DNA of 64,000 nucleotides from Agrococcus baldri (GCA_007988785.1 BJUU01000005.1:99514-163513); one strand, 5' to 3'. Counted from the stretch's first letter, positions 9,495 through 19,560 are shown. Notes: a model not told the origin generated them from the sequence alone. A program made the numbers and translations.

Positions 9495-9500
9495 TAGACT
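9495..9500 (+). promoter_or_regulatory. -10 box for the SURF1-like gene
   Basis: TAGACT, 10 nt before ATG 9511, just right of the palindrome; predicts a leader of only a few nucleotides. Confidence 0.5.
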
Positions 9501-9510
9501 GGCGGCGCCC

Positions 9511-10350
9511 ATGAGCACCCCTCTCCCCACTTTCAAGCAGGTCGCCACGCGACCCCGGTGGATCGGCGTGCTCGCGCTCTGCATCCTGGTCGCCGGCGTC
9601 TTCGCGCTGCTCGGCCAGTGGCAGATCGAGCGCGCCGTCGAGCAGGGCCAGAGCGACGAGCGCGACACCGAGACCGCGGTGCCGCTCGAGCAGGTGGCCG
9701 AGCCGGGCGAGACCCTCACGACCGAGGCCGGCGGCCGCATGGTCACCTTCGCGGGCAGCTGGGTGCCGGAGGACTTCGACACGCTCCTCGGTCGCGACCA
9801 GCACGGCACCACCGGCACGTGGGCGATCGGCCGCATGCTCGTCGAGCAGCCCGGCGGCGGGCAGGCCTCGCTGCCCGTCGCGCTCTCCTGGTTCGAGGAT
9901 GCCGCTGCCGCAGAGCGGGCGGTCGACGCGCTCCGGACGGCGGATGCGCCGGCCGAGCTGGTCGGGCGGCTGATGCCCACCGAGGCGCCCACCCAGGGCG
10001 ACATCCGCGAGGGGACGAGCGAGGCCATGTCGGTCGCCGCGCTCATCAACCAGTGGAGCGACTACGACGGCCTGGTCTACGGGTCGTACGCGATCCTCGA
10101 CGAGCCGTCGGCAGCCGCATCCGGGGCCCTCGCCGACGGCGCCGAGCCGATCGTCTCGCTGCGCCCCGTCACCGACACGCAGCTGAACTGGCTCAACGTC
10201 TTCTACGCGGTCGAGTGGGTCGCGTTCATGCTCTTCGCCTTCTACCTCTGGTACCGGCTGGTGAAGGATGCGCACGAGCGCGAGATCGAGGCGATCGAGG
10301 ATGCCGAGGAGGCGGCTGCCGCCGCACCCGGCCCCGAGCAGCGCCGGTAG
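9511..10350 (+). CDS. SURF1-like membrane protein
   Basis: 279 residues with the SURF1 layout: one N-terminal membrane segment (about 17-37), a large extracytoplasmic domain, and one C-terminal membrane segment (about 220-242). The domain starts with the QWQIERA motif typical of the family (LGxWQxxR) and carries the PTE/EG signature segment before the second membrane helix. SURF1 proteins help assemble haem-copper oxidases; that role here is inferred from family. Its TAG stop is also the first three bases of the next promoter's -10 box. The C-terminus is acidic with Glu/Ala repeats. Confidence 0.85.
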   Translation: MSTPLPTFKQVATRPRWIGVLALCILVAGVFALLGQWQIERAVEQGQSDERDTETAVPLEQVAEPGETLTTEAGGRMVTFAGSWVPEDFDTLLGRDQHGTTGTWAIGRMLVEQPGGGQASLPVALSWFEDAAAAERAVDALRTADAPAELVGRLMPTEAPTQGDIREGTSEAMSVAALINQWSDYDGLVYGSYAILDEPSAAASGALADGAEPIVSLRPVTDTQLNWLNVFYAVEWVAFMLFAFYLWYRLVKDAHEREIEAIEDAEEAAAAAPGPEQRR

Positions 10351-10353
10351 ACT
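10348..10353 (+). promoter_or_regulatory. -10 box overlapping the SURF1 stop codon
   Basis: TAGACT; its TAG is the SURF1 stop. It ends 7 nt before the GTG at 10361, predicting a leaderless DUF3817-guaA transcript. Confidence 0.6.
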
Positions 10354-10360
10354 GAGGCCC

Positions 10361-10899
10361 GTGCCCCGCCCCATCGAGCAGCTGCCGCAGATCCGCACCG
10401 CCATCACCTTCTACCGCGTCATGTCGTGGGTGACGGGCACGTTCCTGCTGCTGCTGGTGGCCGAGATGGTGCTGAAGTACTCGCCCACGCACGTCGAGGT
10501 GTTCGCGTTCGGCGCGAGCGGCCCGCTCTCGCTCGAGGCCGTCGTGCCCGGCATGGGCTGCCAGTGGTACTCGCTGTTCGTGCCCGGTGGCATGGGCTGC
10601 GAGATCGTCTCGCTCGGCGAGGGCGTCAACATCTCGCTGATGATCCTGATCGTGCACGGCTGGATCTACGTCGTCTACCTGCTCGCGTGCTTCCGGCTCT
10701 GGAGCCTGCTGCGCTGGCCCTTCGGCCGCCTGCTGGCGATGGCGGCCGGCGGCGTCGTGCCCTTCCTGTCGTTCTTCGTCGAGCACCGCATGCACCGCGT
10801 CGCCCTCGCCGACCTCGCACGACTGGAGGCCGAGCGCGCAACGCGCGACAGCGCATCCGTGGTCGCACCCGCCGCCGCACCCACCAACCGGGAGTCCTG

Positions 10900-10900
<1 letters not shown>
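10361..10900 (+). CDS. DUF3817 membrane protein upstream of guaA
   Basis: 179 residues. The core (about residues 10-135) has three membrane helices: [22 protein letters not shown], a middle helix around [19 protein letters not shown], and a third ending in LSFFVEHRM. The LSFFxEHR ending is the recognisable DUF3817 signature. The C-terminal 40 residues are charged and Ala-rich. Function is unknown, but the gene is commonly found just before guaA in actinobacteria, as here: its stop TGA shares one nucleotide with the guaA ATG. The GTG start is chosen because it lies 7 nt after a TAGACT box. Confidence 0.85.
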
Positions 10901-12473
<1,573 letters not shown>

Positions 12474-12546
12474 CGCATCGCCGGCTGAGCCGGTCCGCGC
12501 CGAAGGCGCCGACGAGGTCAGGAGCGGAGACCGGCATCATGAGTAC

Positions 12547-13305
12547 ATGACGCAGGAATCGGCGCGAGCGCGCGGGGCACGCGCGCTTGCCCTGTGGACC
12601 CTCGCGCTCGGCTTCGTCGGAGTCGTGCTCACCAGCCTGAGCGCCGCGGGCTGGCTGCGGGGCCTGCGGTTCGGGTGCTCGTGGGCGGCCGGCGGCACCG
12701 AGTCGCCGACGGTCGCGGACGGCGCGTGGTCGTGCGGGGACGGTCTCGTGCTGCTCATGCCCGGCATCGCGATCCTGGTGCTCGGGGGACTGGCGGTGCT
12801 GATCGCCGCGCTGATCGTCTTGGCGAGCTGGGACCGCGTGCGAGAGCGGGCGGTGATGGTCGCCGCGCTGGCGATCCTCGGTGCTGCGCCCACCGTCGTG
12901 ACGTGCCTCGCGCTGCTGCGCGACGCATCCGTGCACGATCGCACGATGCAGGAGGCGATCGCGGCGGGCGCCGAGTCGCGGTTGGCGCAGTGGGACGGGT
13001 TCGCGCTGCCCGCGCTGGTCGCGACGGTCGGGGCGGCATGCCTCGCCGTCGTCGGCCTCTGGCTGCGCGCTCGCGGCCGCGCGCTCCGCGGCGCGGCGGC
13101 GCTGGTCATCGTCGCGCTCGCGCTGCTGCTCGTCGCTGCGGCGCTGTCGATGCTCGGCACGCTCTCGCTCGGGCTCACCGCGGCGAGCATCATCGCCGCC
13201 GCCTGGCAGCTCGCCGCGGCCGTTCGACCCGGCTCCCGAGAAGCTCTGCAAAAAAGTTCTGCGCCGATGTCGATCGAGCGCGTTCCCGATCGACGTCCTG
13301 AGTGA
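12547..13305 (+). CDS. Hypothetical multi-pass membrane protein
   Basis: 252 residues with no family I recognise. About six hydrophobic segments are visible: residues about 14-35, 72-98, 102-122, 158-178, 184-205 and 208-228. A loop between the first two holds two Cys residues (FGCSW and WSCGD) that could form an extracytoplasmic disulfide. The C-terminus is short and basic. It stands alone 75 nt after guaA. The ECF42-type promoter for the next gene lies inside its last 40 nt. The translation start is not strongly supported; no clear Shine-Dalgarno is seen. Confidence 0.6.
   Translation: MTQESARARGARALALWTLALGFVGVVLTSLSAAGWLRGLRFGCSWAAGGTESPTVADGAWSCGDGLVLLMPGIAILVLGGLAVLIAALIVLASWDRVRERAVMVAALAILGAAPTVVTCLALLRDASVHDRTMQEAIAAGAESRLAQWDGFALPALVATVGAACLAVVGLWLRARGRALRGAAALVIVALALLLVAAALSMLGTLSLGLTAASIIAAAWQLAAAVRPGSREALQKSSAPMSIERVPDRRPE
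13268..13294 (+). promoter_or_regulatory. Candidate ECF42 promoter for yciI-sigma
   Basis: TGTCGA (13268-13273), a 17-nt spacer, then CGAC (13291-13294). This resembles the promoter described for ECF42 sigma factors ahead of their DGPF/YciI genes, so the module is probably autoregulated. Confidence 0.45.
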
Positions 13306-13343
13306 GAGGGTCGAGCAGCGGCCCAGAACAAGGAGACGACACC

Positions 13344-13793
13344 ATGCAGTACATGCTCATCATGCGCTCGGACGACGCCGCCGTCGCCGAGTACAAGGAG
13401 ATCCCCTTCGAGCAGATCATCGAGGCGATGGGGAAGTACAACGAGTCGATGATGGAGGCGGGCGTGCTCGCCGCCGGCGAGGGCCTGAGCGACGCGAGCG
13501 AGGGCTTCGTGGTCGACTTCTCGGCCGACCCGCCGCTGGTCACCGACGGCCCCTACGGCGAGACGAAGGAGCTCTTCAACGGCTTCTGGATCCTCGACGT
13601 CGCCTCGAAGGAGGAGGCCGCCGAGTGGGCGAAGCGCTGTCCCCTCGGCCCCGGCGCGAAGCTCGAGGTGCGCCGCGTCACGGGACCCGAGGACTTCCCC
13701 GCCGACAACGAGTGGGTGCAGAAGGAGGAGGGCTGGCGCGAGGAGCAGGCGGCCAAGAAGGCGGCCGAGAGCCCCGGCGGCAGCGCAGCCTGA
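13344..13793 (+). CDS. YciI/DGPF-family protein
   Basis: 149 residues of the YCII-related (DGPF) fold. MQYMLIMRSDDAA opens the ferredoxin-like domain, and the naming motif is TDGPYGETKELFNGFWIL (about 71-88). The C-terminal 30 residues are a charged tail. ATG 13344 follows AGGAGA at 7-8 nt. The sigma-factor gene begins 4 nt after its stop. DGPF proteins are paired with ECF42 sigma factors across actinobacteria, and the sigma factor is thought to control this gene; the biochemical role of the DGPF protein is not established. Confidence 0.85.
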   Translation: MQYMLIMRSDDAAVAEYKEIPFEQIIEAMGKYNESMMEAGVLAAGEGLSDASEGFVVDFSADPPLVTDGPYGETKELFNGFWILDVASKEEAAEWAKRCPLGPGAKLEVRRVTGPEDFPADNEWVQKEEGWREEQAAKKAAESPGGSAA

Positions 13794-13797
13794 CCGG

Positions 13798-15078
13798 ATG
13801 GCCCACGACGGGACGGCGCGCCGAGCGGAGGATTCCGCCCGGCGCGCCGTCGTCGCGATCTGGCGCATCGAGTCGGCTCGCATCGTCGCCACGCTCACCC
13901 GCTACACGCGCGACTTCACCCTCGCCGAGGACCTCGCGCAGGAGGCGCTCGCGGATGCGCTCGCCCAGTGGCCGGCGCAGGGCGTGCCCCGCAACGGCGC
14001 GGCGTGGCTCACGCAGGTCGCGAAGCGCAAGGCGATCGACGGCTGGCGGCGGCAGGAGCGCTTCGCCGAGCACGTCGCGGCCGTCGGCGCCGACCTCGAG
14101 CGCGCGCAGGACGAGGCGGCGGATGCGGTGCCCTGGGATCCCGACGAGATCGACGACGACGTGCTGCGGCTCGTGTTCACCGCCTGCCACCCGGTGCTCA
14201 GCCAGCAGGCCCGCGTCGCCCTCACGCTGCGCGTGATCGCGGGCCTGGAGACCACTGAGCTCGCGCGGCTGCTGCTCGTGCCCGTCGCCACCGTGCAGCA
14301 GCGCATCGTGCGCGCCAAGCAGGCGCTCGCCGAGGCGCAGGTGCCGTTCGAGACGCCGCCGCGAGCCGAGCGGCGGCAGCGGCTGAGCGCCGTGCTCGGC
14401 GTCATCTACCTCATCTTCACCGAGGGCCACGCGGCGACCGCGGGCGCCGACTGGATGCGGCCGGAGCTGAGCGTCGAGGCGATCCGGCTCGGCCGCCGGC
14501 TCGCGGCGCTGCAGCCCGACGAACCGGAGGTGCACGGGCTGCTCGCGCTCATCGAGCTCACGGCAGCCCGCTTCCCGGCGCGCATCGACGCAGACGGCGA
14601 GCCCGTGCTGCTGCCCGACCAGGACCGCCGCCGCTGGGATCGCGGAGCCATCCGTCGCGGGCGGGCGGCGCTCGCACGGGCGGAGGGCTTCGGCCGCGGC
14701 CTCGGCCCGTACGCGCTCCAGGCGGCCATCGCCGAGTGCCACGCCACCGCATCCGACTTCGCCAGCACGGACTGGCCGCGCATCGTCGCCGCCTACGACG
14801 CGCTCGAGCAGCTCGCGCCGAACCCGGTCGTGCGGCTCAACCGCGCGGTCGCGGTCGCCGAGGCCGAGGGGCCCGCGGCGGCGCTCGCGATCGTCGACGC
14901 GCTCGCGGGGGAGAAGGCGCTCGCGCTGGGGCACCTGCTGCCCTCGGTGCGCGGCGAGCTGCTCGCCAGGCTCGGTCGCGACGAGGAATCCCGCGAGGCC
15001 TTCGCGCTCGCGGCCGAGCGCACCGAGAACGCGCGCGAGCGCGCCGTGCTGCTGGCCCGCGCCGCCGCCCGCCGCTGA
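13798..15078 (+). CDS. ECF42-type RNA polymerase sigma factor
   Basis: 426 residues, more than twice a plain ECF sigma factor. The region 2 helix is RYTRDFTLAEDLAQEALADAL (about 39-59). Region 4 is RVALTLRVIAGLETTELARL plus VPVATVQQRIVRAKQAL (about 137-180). From about 190 a long alpha-helical extension with TPR-like character follows (IYLIFTEGH, LIELTAARFPARI, LYALQAAIAECHA-like repeats), as in the ECF42/DUF6596 family, where the extension is needed for activity. There is no anti-sigma factor gene. Paired with the DGPF gene 4 nt upstream. Confidence 0.9.
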   Translation: MAHDGTARRAEDSARRAVVAIWRIESARIVATLTRYTRDFTLAEDLAQEALADALAQWPAQGVPRNGAAWLTQVAKRKAIDGWRRQERFAEHVAAVGADLERAQDEAADAVPWDPDEIDDDVLRLVFTACHPVLSQQARVALTLRVIAGLETTELARLLLVPVATVQQRIVRAKQALAEAQVPFETPPRAERRQRLSAVLGVIYLIFTEGHAATAGADWMRPELSVEAIRLGRRLAALQPDEPEVHGLLALIELTAARFPARIDADGEPVLLPDQDRRRWDRGAIRRGRAALARAEGFGRGLGPYALQAAIAECHATASDFASTDWPRIVAAYDALEQLAPNPVVRLNRAVAVAEAEGPAAALAIVDALAGEKALALGHLLPSVRGELLARLGRDEESREAFALAAERTENARERAVLLARAAARR

Positions 15079-15087
15079 ACTCCGTCA

Positions 15088-15175
15088 GGGTGGTCACGAC
15101 ACGCCGTCGAGCACCGCGAGGGTGGTCAGGACACGCCGCGGCGCGAGGGACGATCCCGGCGTGTCGTGACCACCC
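15088..15175. repeat. Three-arm repeat between convergent genes
   Basis: The 19-bp arm GGGTGGTCACGACACGCCG (15088-15106) recurs once directly with one change (15120-15138) and once as a perfect reverse complement (15157-15175). Either copy can pair with the third, giving alternative hairpins. It lies between the sigma-factor stop and the stop of the minus-strand gene, so it may end transcription from both sides. Confidence 0.8.
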
Positions 15176-15199
15176 CCTCGTGCCGAGACAGCCGGTCGC

Positions 15200-15709
15200 T
15201 CACACGATGCGGGTGCAGTCCATGTGCTGCTCGACGTACCAGGTGGCGCCGCCATCGCGCGAGAGCTCGCCGTCCCACACGAACGAGTCGGGCGTGATGG
15301 CGCTGAACGTCCAGCGCGAGGGCAGCTCGCCGACCACCGCGTGCTCCACCCCCTCCTGCACGATGCGGTCCGGCCCGTCGCCGCGGCCGATCTGCGACGA
15401 GAAGTCGCCGTTCAGGGCGCCGAACCACTCGATGCGCCAGGCGCCGAGCGCTGCGTCGAAGACGCGCACGGTGCAGCCGGCCGGCACCGGCTCGTCGCCG
15501 CGGTCGGAGCCGACCAGCACATCCTGGATCGCACGACCGCCCAGGATCCAGGCGAACTCCCACACCCGCTCACTCTCGATCCACGGGGCGTCGGGGCCGC
15601 TGCGGAAGCGGTTGCGCACCGCCCAGCGCCCGACGAAGCGGCCGTAGAGGTCGAGCTCAGCGGAGGCGGTGGCCGGGCCGTCCGCGAGCAGGGCATCGGT
15701 GAACGTCAT
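15200..15709 (-). CDS. Hypothetical protein, lipocalin-like fold suggested
   Basis: 169 residues, no signal peptide. The sequence reads as a small beta-rich protein (GRWAVRNRF, WEFAWILGGRAIQDVLVG, CTVRVFDAALGAWRIEWFG, WTFSAITPDSFVWDGELSRDGGATWYVEQHM), similar in pattern to DUF1579-type proteins; I would not assign a function. ATG 15709 is preferred because the minus strand shows TACGGT 7 nt before it, a leaderless arrangement; a TTG 51 nt upstream is the alternative. It ends in the repeat-filled gap facing the ECF sigma gene and is divergent from sufS. Confidence 0.6.
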   Translation of the reverse strand: MTFTDALLADGPATASAELDLYGRFVGRWAVRNRFRSGPDAPWIESERVWEFAWILGGRAIQDVLVGSDRGDEPVPAGCTVRVFDAALGAWRIEWFGALNGDFSSQIGRGDGPDRIVQEGVEHAVVGELPSRWTFSAITPDSFVWDGELSRDGGATWYVEQHMDCTRIV

Positions 15710-15791
15710 GGCGGCGACCGTAGGCGCGGCCGCCCACACGTGCACGTCCTCCGGTGACAAGGCCGCATATGGCCTCGAGAGGCGCGGCTAC

Positions 15792-15797
15792 TACCCT
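15792..15797 (+). promoter_or_regulatory. -10 box for leaderless sufS
   Basis: TACCCT ends 6 nt before the GTG at 15804, so the predicted transcript begins at the start codon. Confidence 0.55.
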
Positions 15798-15803
15798 TGA
15801 GGA

Positions 15804-17093
15804 GTGACGACCGGCATCGAGACGACCCTGACCGAGGAGCGCGTGCAGCAGCTGCGCGCCGACTTCCCGATCCTCGCCGAGCAGCCCGGCGGCGTGCCGC
15901 TGGTCTACCTCGACTCCGGCGCCACCAGTCAGCAGCCGCGCCAGGTGCTCGAGGCCGAGTGGGCGTTCCGCACGCAGCGCAACGCCGCCGTGCACCGCGG
16001 CGCCCACACGCTCGCGGCGCTCGCGACCGACGACTACGAGAGCGCCCGCGAGCGCATCGCCCGCTTCGTCGGCGCCCGCCCGGCCGAGATCTCCTGGGCG
16101 ATGAACGCCACCGATGCGCTCAACAGCGTCGCGCTCTCGCTCGCCGAGGCCAACCGAGCCGGCACGACCGACCCGAGCCTGCGCATCCGTGAGGGCGACG
16201 AGATCCTCGTCACCGAGGCCGAGCACCACGCCAACCTGCTGCCCTGGCAGCGGCTCGCCGACGAGACCGGCGCGACGCTGCGCTGGGTGGAGGTCGACGA
16301 CGACGGGGTGTGGACGACGGATGCGCTCACCGCGCTGATCACGGAGCGCACCCGGGTGGTCGCCCTCGCCCACGTCTCGAACGTCACGGGACTGATCGCC
16401 GACGTGCCCGCCGTCGTCGCCGCTGCGCACGCGGTCGGCGCGCTCGTGGTGCTCGACGCCTGCCAGTCGGTGCCGCACCGCCCGGTCGACCTGCGCGCGC
16501 TCGGCGTCGACGCCGCCGCCTTCTCGAGCCACAAGATGCTCGGCCCGGGGGGCATCGGCGTGCTCTACCTGGCCGAGTCGCTCGGCGCCGCGCTGCCGCC
16601 CGCGCGCGTCGGCGGCTCGATGATCACGACGGTCACGATGACGGAGCGCGAGTACCTGCCGGCGCCGCAGCGGTTCGAGGCCGGCACGCAGCCGGTCGGC
16701 GCCATCGTCGGCCTCGCCGCGGCCGTCGACTACCTCGAGGCCGTCGGCATGCCGGCGATCGAGCGCCACGAGCTCGCGCTCGGCGAGCGGCTCGCCGCCG
16801 GCGCCGCGTCGATCGAGGGCGTGCGGCTCGTCGGCCCGCGACTGGGCGTCGAGCGCGCCGGCATCGCGAGCGTCATCGTCGACGGCGTGCACGCGCACGA
16901 CGCCGGCCAGGTGCTGGACGCCGCCGGCATCGCCGCCCGCGTCGGCCACCACTGCGCCCAGCCGCTGCACCGCCGCCTCGGCGTCGCCGCGACGACCCGC
17001 GCATCCGCCTACCTCTACTCCACCGAGGCAGAGGTCGACCGGTTCCTCGACGTGCTCTCCGGCGTGCGCGGCTACTTCGGGGCGGGACGATGA
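15804..17093 (+). CDS. sufS: Cysteine desulfurase SufS
   Basis: PLP enzyme that takes sulfur from cysteine for Fe-S cluster assembly. 429 residues, type II (SufS) class. The PLP-binding Lys244 lies in SSHKMLGPGGIG, and the persulfide-bearing Cys384 in GHHCAQPLHRRLG. The N-terminal YLDSGATSQQPRQVL and HRGAHTLA segments are typical. The gene overlaps sufU by 4 nt (ATGA), which supports the partnership. No sufB, sufC or sufD is adjacent; they must lie elsewhere. The GTG start is leaderless. Confidence 0.95.
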   Translation: MTTGIETTLTEERVQQLRADFPILAEQPGGVPLVYLDSGATSQQPRQVLEAEWAFRTQRNAAVHRGAHTLAALATDDYESARERIARFVGARPAEISWAMNATDALNSVALSLAEANRAGTTDPSLRIREGDEILVTEAEHHANLLPWQRLADETGATLRWVEVDDDGVWTTDALTALITERTRVVALAHVSNVTGLIADVPAVVAAAHAVGALVVLDACQSVPHRPVDLRALGVDAAAFSSHKMLGPGGIGVLYLAESLGAALPPARVGGSMITTVTMTEREYLPAPQRFEAGTQPVGAIVGLAAAVDYLEAVGMPAIERHELALGERLAAGAASIEGVRLVGPRLGVERAGIASVIVDGVHAHDAGQVLDAAGIAARVGHHCAQPLHRRLGVAATTRASAYLYSTEAEVDRFLDVLSGVRGYFGAGR

Positions 17094-17542
17094 CCGACCC
17101 GCTCGCCGGCCTCTACCAGGAGCTCATCCTCGAGCACGCGAAGCTGCGCTCGGGGGAGGGCCTCATCGACCCCTTCGACGCCGAGCGCCACCTCAAGAAC
17201 CCCACGTGCGGCGACGAGGTGACCCTGCGCGTGCGCCTGACGGGCGACGGCGACGATGCACGGGTGGATGCGCTCGGCTGGGTCGGGCAGGGGTGCTCGA
17301 TCTCGCAGGCCTCGGCCTCGGTGCTCGCCGAGCAGGCGCAGGGCCTGACCGTGGCCGAGGTGCGAGAGCGCATCGAGGCGATGCGAGAGCTGCTGCGCTC
17401 GCGCGGCGCGGCCGAGCCCGACGAAGCGCTGCTGGGCGACGCGGTCGCCTTCGCCGGGGTCGCGAGGTTCCCCATGCGCGTGAAGTGCGCGATGCTCGCC
17501 TGGGTCGCGCTCGAGGAGGCGCTCACCGCGACCGGCCGCTGA
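17090..17542 (+). CDS. sufU: SufU sulfur-transfer protein
   Basis: 150 residues. The zinc ligands of SufU are all present: Cys40 and Asp42 (NPTCGDEV), Cys69 (GQGCSIS) and Cys133 (RVKCAML). In Firmicutes and actinobacteria SufU accepts persulfide sulfur from SufS rather than acting as a scaffold. It has the 18-21 residue insertion that separates SufU from IscU. Translationally coupled to sufS. Confidence 0.95.
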   Translation: MTDPLAGLYQELILEHAKLRSGEGLIDPFDAERHLKNPTCGDEVTLRVRLTGDGDDARVDALGWVGQGCSISQASASVLAEQAQGLTVAEVRERIEAMRELLRSRGAAEPDEALLGDAVAFAGVARFPMRVKCAMLAWVALEEALTATGR

Positions 17543-17595
17543 CGGGCGCATGGGCGATGTGGTTCGCTGTCTGATAGCAAACGGAGAGGTCTGCC

Positions 17596-18573
17596 ATGTC
17601 CCGCACCACCCCCGTCGGCGAGCGCATCGGTCGCGTCGCCGGCACCTGGTTCCCGCTCATCGTGCTCGTGGCCGGCGCGATCGCGCTGCTCGTGCCGCAG
17701 GTGTTCCTGCCGCTCGGCGCGTGGATCAACCCGCTGCTGGGCATCATCATGCTCGGCATGGGCCTGACGCTGCAGCCGGTCGACTTCCGCGTCATCGCGA
17801 AGAAGCCCAAGGCCTTCGTCATCGGCGTCGTCGCGCAGTATGTCATCATGCCGCTGACCGCCATCGCGCTCGCCACCGTGTTCCAGCTGCCGCCCGCGCT
17901 GCTCGTGGGCGTCGTGCTCGTCGGCTCGGCGCCCGGCGGCACCTCGTCGAACGTGATGGTCTACCTCGCCAAGGGCGACACGGCGCTCTCGGTGGCGATG
18001 ACCACCGCCTCGACGCTGCTCGCGCCGGTGCTGACGCCGCTGCTGGTGCTGTGGCTCGCGGGCTCCTACCTGCCGGTCGACGCCTGGGGGCTGTTCCAGT
18101 CGATCATCTTCATCGTGCTGCTGCCGGTCATCGCGGGCCTGGTGCTGCGGATGCTGCTGCCGCGGCTCGTGCGGGCGATCCTGCCCTGGCTGCCGCTCGT
18201 CTCCGTCACCGGCATCACCCTCGTCGTGCTCGCGGTCGTCGCCGGCTCGGCCGCCACGATCCTCTCGGTCGGCCTGCTCGTGGCGCTCGTCGTCATCCTC
18301 CACAACGGCGTCGGCTACGGCCTCGGCTTCCTGGCCGCCAAGTCGGTCGGCCTCGACTCGAGCGCGCAGCGCGCCGTCGCCATCGAGGTGGGCATGCAGA
18401 ACTCGGGCCTCGCAGCGGGCCTCGCGAAGACCCACTTCTCGCCGGAGGCCGCGCTGCCCGGCGCCATCTTCTCGGTCTGGCACAACGTCTCGGGCGCGCT
18501 GCTGGCGTCGTTCTGGTCGCGCCGCCCGACGAAGGACGCCGTGCGCGACGAGGCCCCCACCGCCGCCAGCTGA
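17596..18573 (+). CDS. Bile acid:sodium symporter family transporter
   Basis: 325 residues with about nine or ten membrane segments. The BASS signature appears as GIIMLGMGLTLQPVDF (about 50-65), SAPGGTSSNVMVYLAKGD (about 114-131) and the second crossover IEVGMQNSGLAAGLA near residue 270. BASS proteins use a sodium gradient to import organic anions such as pantoate, pyruvate or bile salts; the substrate here cannot be told. Shine-Dalgarno ACGGAGAGG precedes ATG. It is 53 nt after sufU but probably not functionally linked. Confidence 0.88.
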   Translation: MSRTTPVGERIGRVAGTWFPLIVLVAGAIALLVPQVFLPLGAWINPLLGIIMLGMGLTLQPVDFRVIAKKPKAFVIGVVAQYVIMPLTAIALATVFQLPPALLVGVVLVGSAPGGTSSNVMVYLAKGDTALSVAMTTASTLLAPVLTPLLVLWLAGSYLPVDAWGLFQSIIFIVLLPVIAGLVLRMLLPRLVRAILPWLPLVSVTGITLVVLAVVAGSAATILSVGLLVALVVILHNGVGYGLGFLAAKSVGLDSSAQRAVAIEVGMQNSGLAAGLAKTHFSPEAALPGAIFSVWHNVSGALLASFWSRRPTKDAVRDEAPTAAS

Positions 18574-18687
18574 CTCCGCGCCAGCGGCTCGCCTTCTCCT
18601 CCGTCGAGCATCCCCGGATGGTGCGCCTCGCACATGAACCGCGCCATCTGGGGAAGCTCGCCGTCTCCGCACGTGGGTGGCGGGGCG

Positions 18688-18693
18688 TAGCGT
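18688..18693 (+). promoter_or_regulatory. -10 box for the VOC gene at 18723
   Basis: TAGCGT about 30 nt before ATG 18723, whose Shine-Dalgarno is GAGGGAGG. The rest of the 149-nt gap holds no other feature I can support. Confidence 0.45.
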
Positions 18694-18722
18694 GTGCGGC
18701 ACACCGACAGAGGGAGGCGGCG

Positions 18723-19121
18723 ATGGGGCTGCGCTGGTACTCGAACGTGATCGAGACGACGGATGTCGCGCGGCTGGGCCGCTGGTGGGCCGAGGCGCTC
18801 GACTGGCAGGTCGGCTTCGAGGCGCCCGACGAGCTCGTCATCATCCCGAAGTGGGCCGGCGAGCTGCGGCCGAAGCTCGAGTTCGAGCAGGTGCCGCCGG
18901 GCCTCGTCTTCGTGCTCGTCGGCCACGAGAAGCAGACGAAGAACCGCATCCACATGGATCTCGCGCCGCACACGAGCGACGACCGCGACGCCGAGATCGC
19001 CAGGCTCGAGGCGATGGGCGCGACCCGCGTCGACGTGGGGCAGGGGCCCGACGTCACCTGGACGGTGCTGGCCGACATCGACGGCAACGAGTTCTGCGTG
19101 CTCTCCAGCCGCGACGAGTAG
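18723..19121 (+). CDS. VOC-superfamily (glyoxalase-like) protein
   Basis: 132 residues. The vicinal-oxygen-chelate fold is read from the paired beta-alpha-beta-beta modules: SNVIETTDVARLGRWWAEAL at the N-terminus and RIHMDLAPHTSDDRDAEIARLEAMGATRV followed by WTVLADIDGNEFCVLSS. It fits the Glyoxalase_6 type common in actinobacteria. No substrate can be assigned. ATG 18723 follows GAGGGAGGCGGCG. Confidence 0.8.
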   Translation: MGLRWYSNVIETTDVARLGRWWAEALDWQVGFEAPDELVIIPKWAGELRPKLEFEQVPPGLVFVLVGHEKQTKNRIHMDLAPHTSDDRDAEIARLEAMGATRVDVGQGPDVTWTVLADIDGNEFCVLSSRDE

Positions 19122-19154
19122 CGGTCGCCGCACGCCCGCTGCTCGTGCGCGCCG

Positions 19155-19529
19155 CTATCCCGCCGCGCCGCGCTGCGCCACGATCGCCGCGGCGATGCGC
19201 CCCACGAGCTCGACCGGCAGCGGCCGGTCGTGCTTCAGCACCACGGTGTCCTTGCTCTCGCGCAGCGGCGCGACCTCTGCCTCCAGCGGCTCGGGCAGCG
19301 TCGGCACCGGGTAGAGCCCGATGTGCCTGCGCCAGCCGGCGAAGTGCAGCGCGTAGCGACCGCCCAGCATGATGGCGGCGATGCCGTACCGGATGCGCTC
19401 CTCGGGCGGTGCGCCGTCGGTGCCCGGCACCTCGGCGAGGATCGCCGCGCGCACCTGCCGCAGGCGCTCGGCGACGTCGTCGGGGAACCTGGCGATGTAG
19501 GCGTCGACGGATGCGGGCTGCTCGGTCAT
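19155..19529 (-). CDS. DUF1801 (YdhG-like) protein
   Basis: 124 residues. The pattern is that of the YdhG/DUF1801 fold: VDAYIARFPDDVAERLRQVRAAI at the N-terminus, then ERIRYGIAAIMLGGRYALHFAGWRRHIGLYPVP in the middle. Some relatives bind iron and were called frataxin-like chaperones; function is otherwise unknown. Short, cytoplasmic. It lies downstream of the terminator of the Bax-inhibitor-like gene and is likely transcribed separately. Confidence 0.8.
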   Translation of the reverse strand: MTEQPASVDAYIARFPDDVAERLRQVRAAILAEVPGTDGAPPEERIRYGIAAIMLGGRYALHFAGWRRHIGLYPVPTLPEPLEAEVAPLRESKDTVVLKHDRPLPVELVGRIAAAIVAQRGAAG

Positions 19530-19560
19530 GCGCTCAGTGTGGCGCAGGACGCGGCGACGA

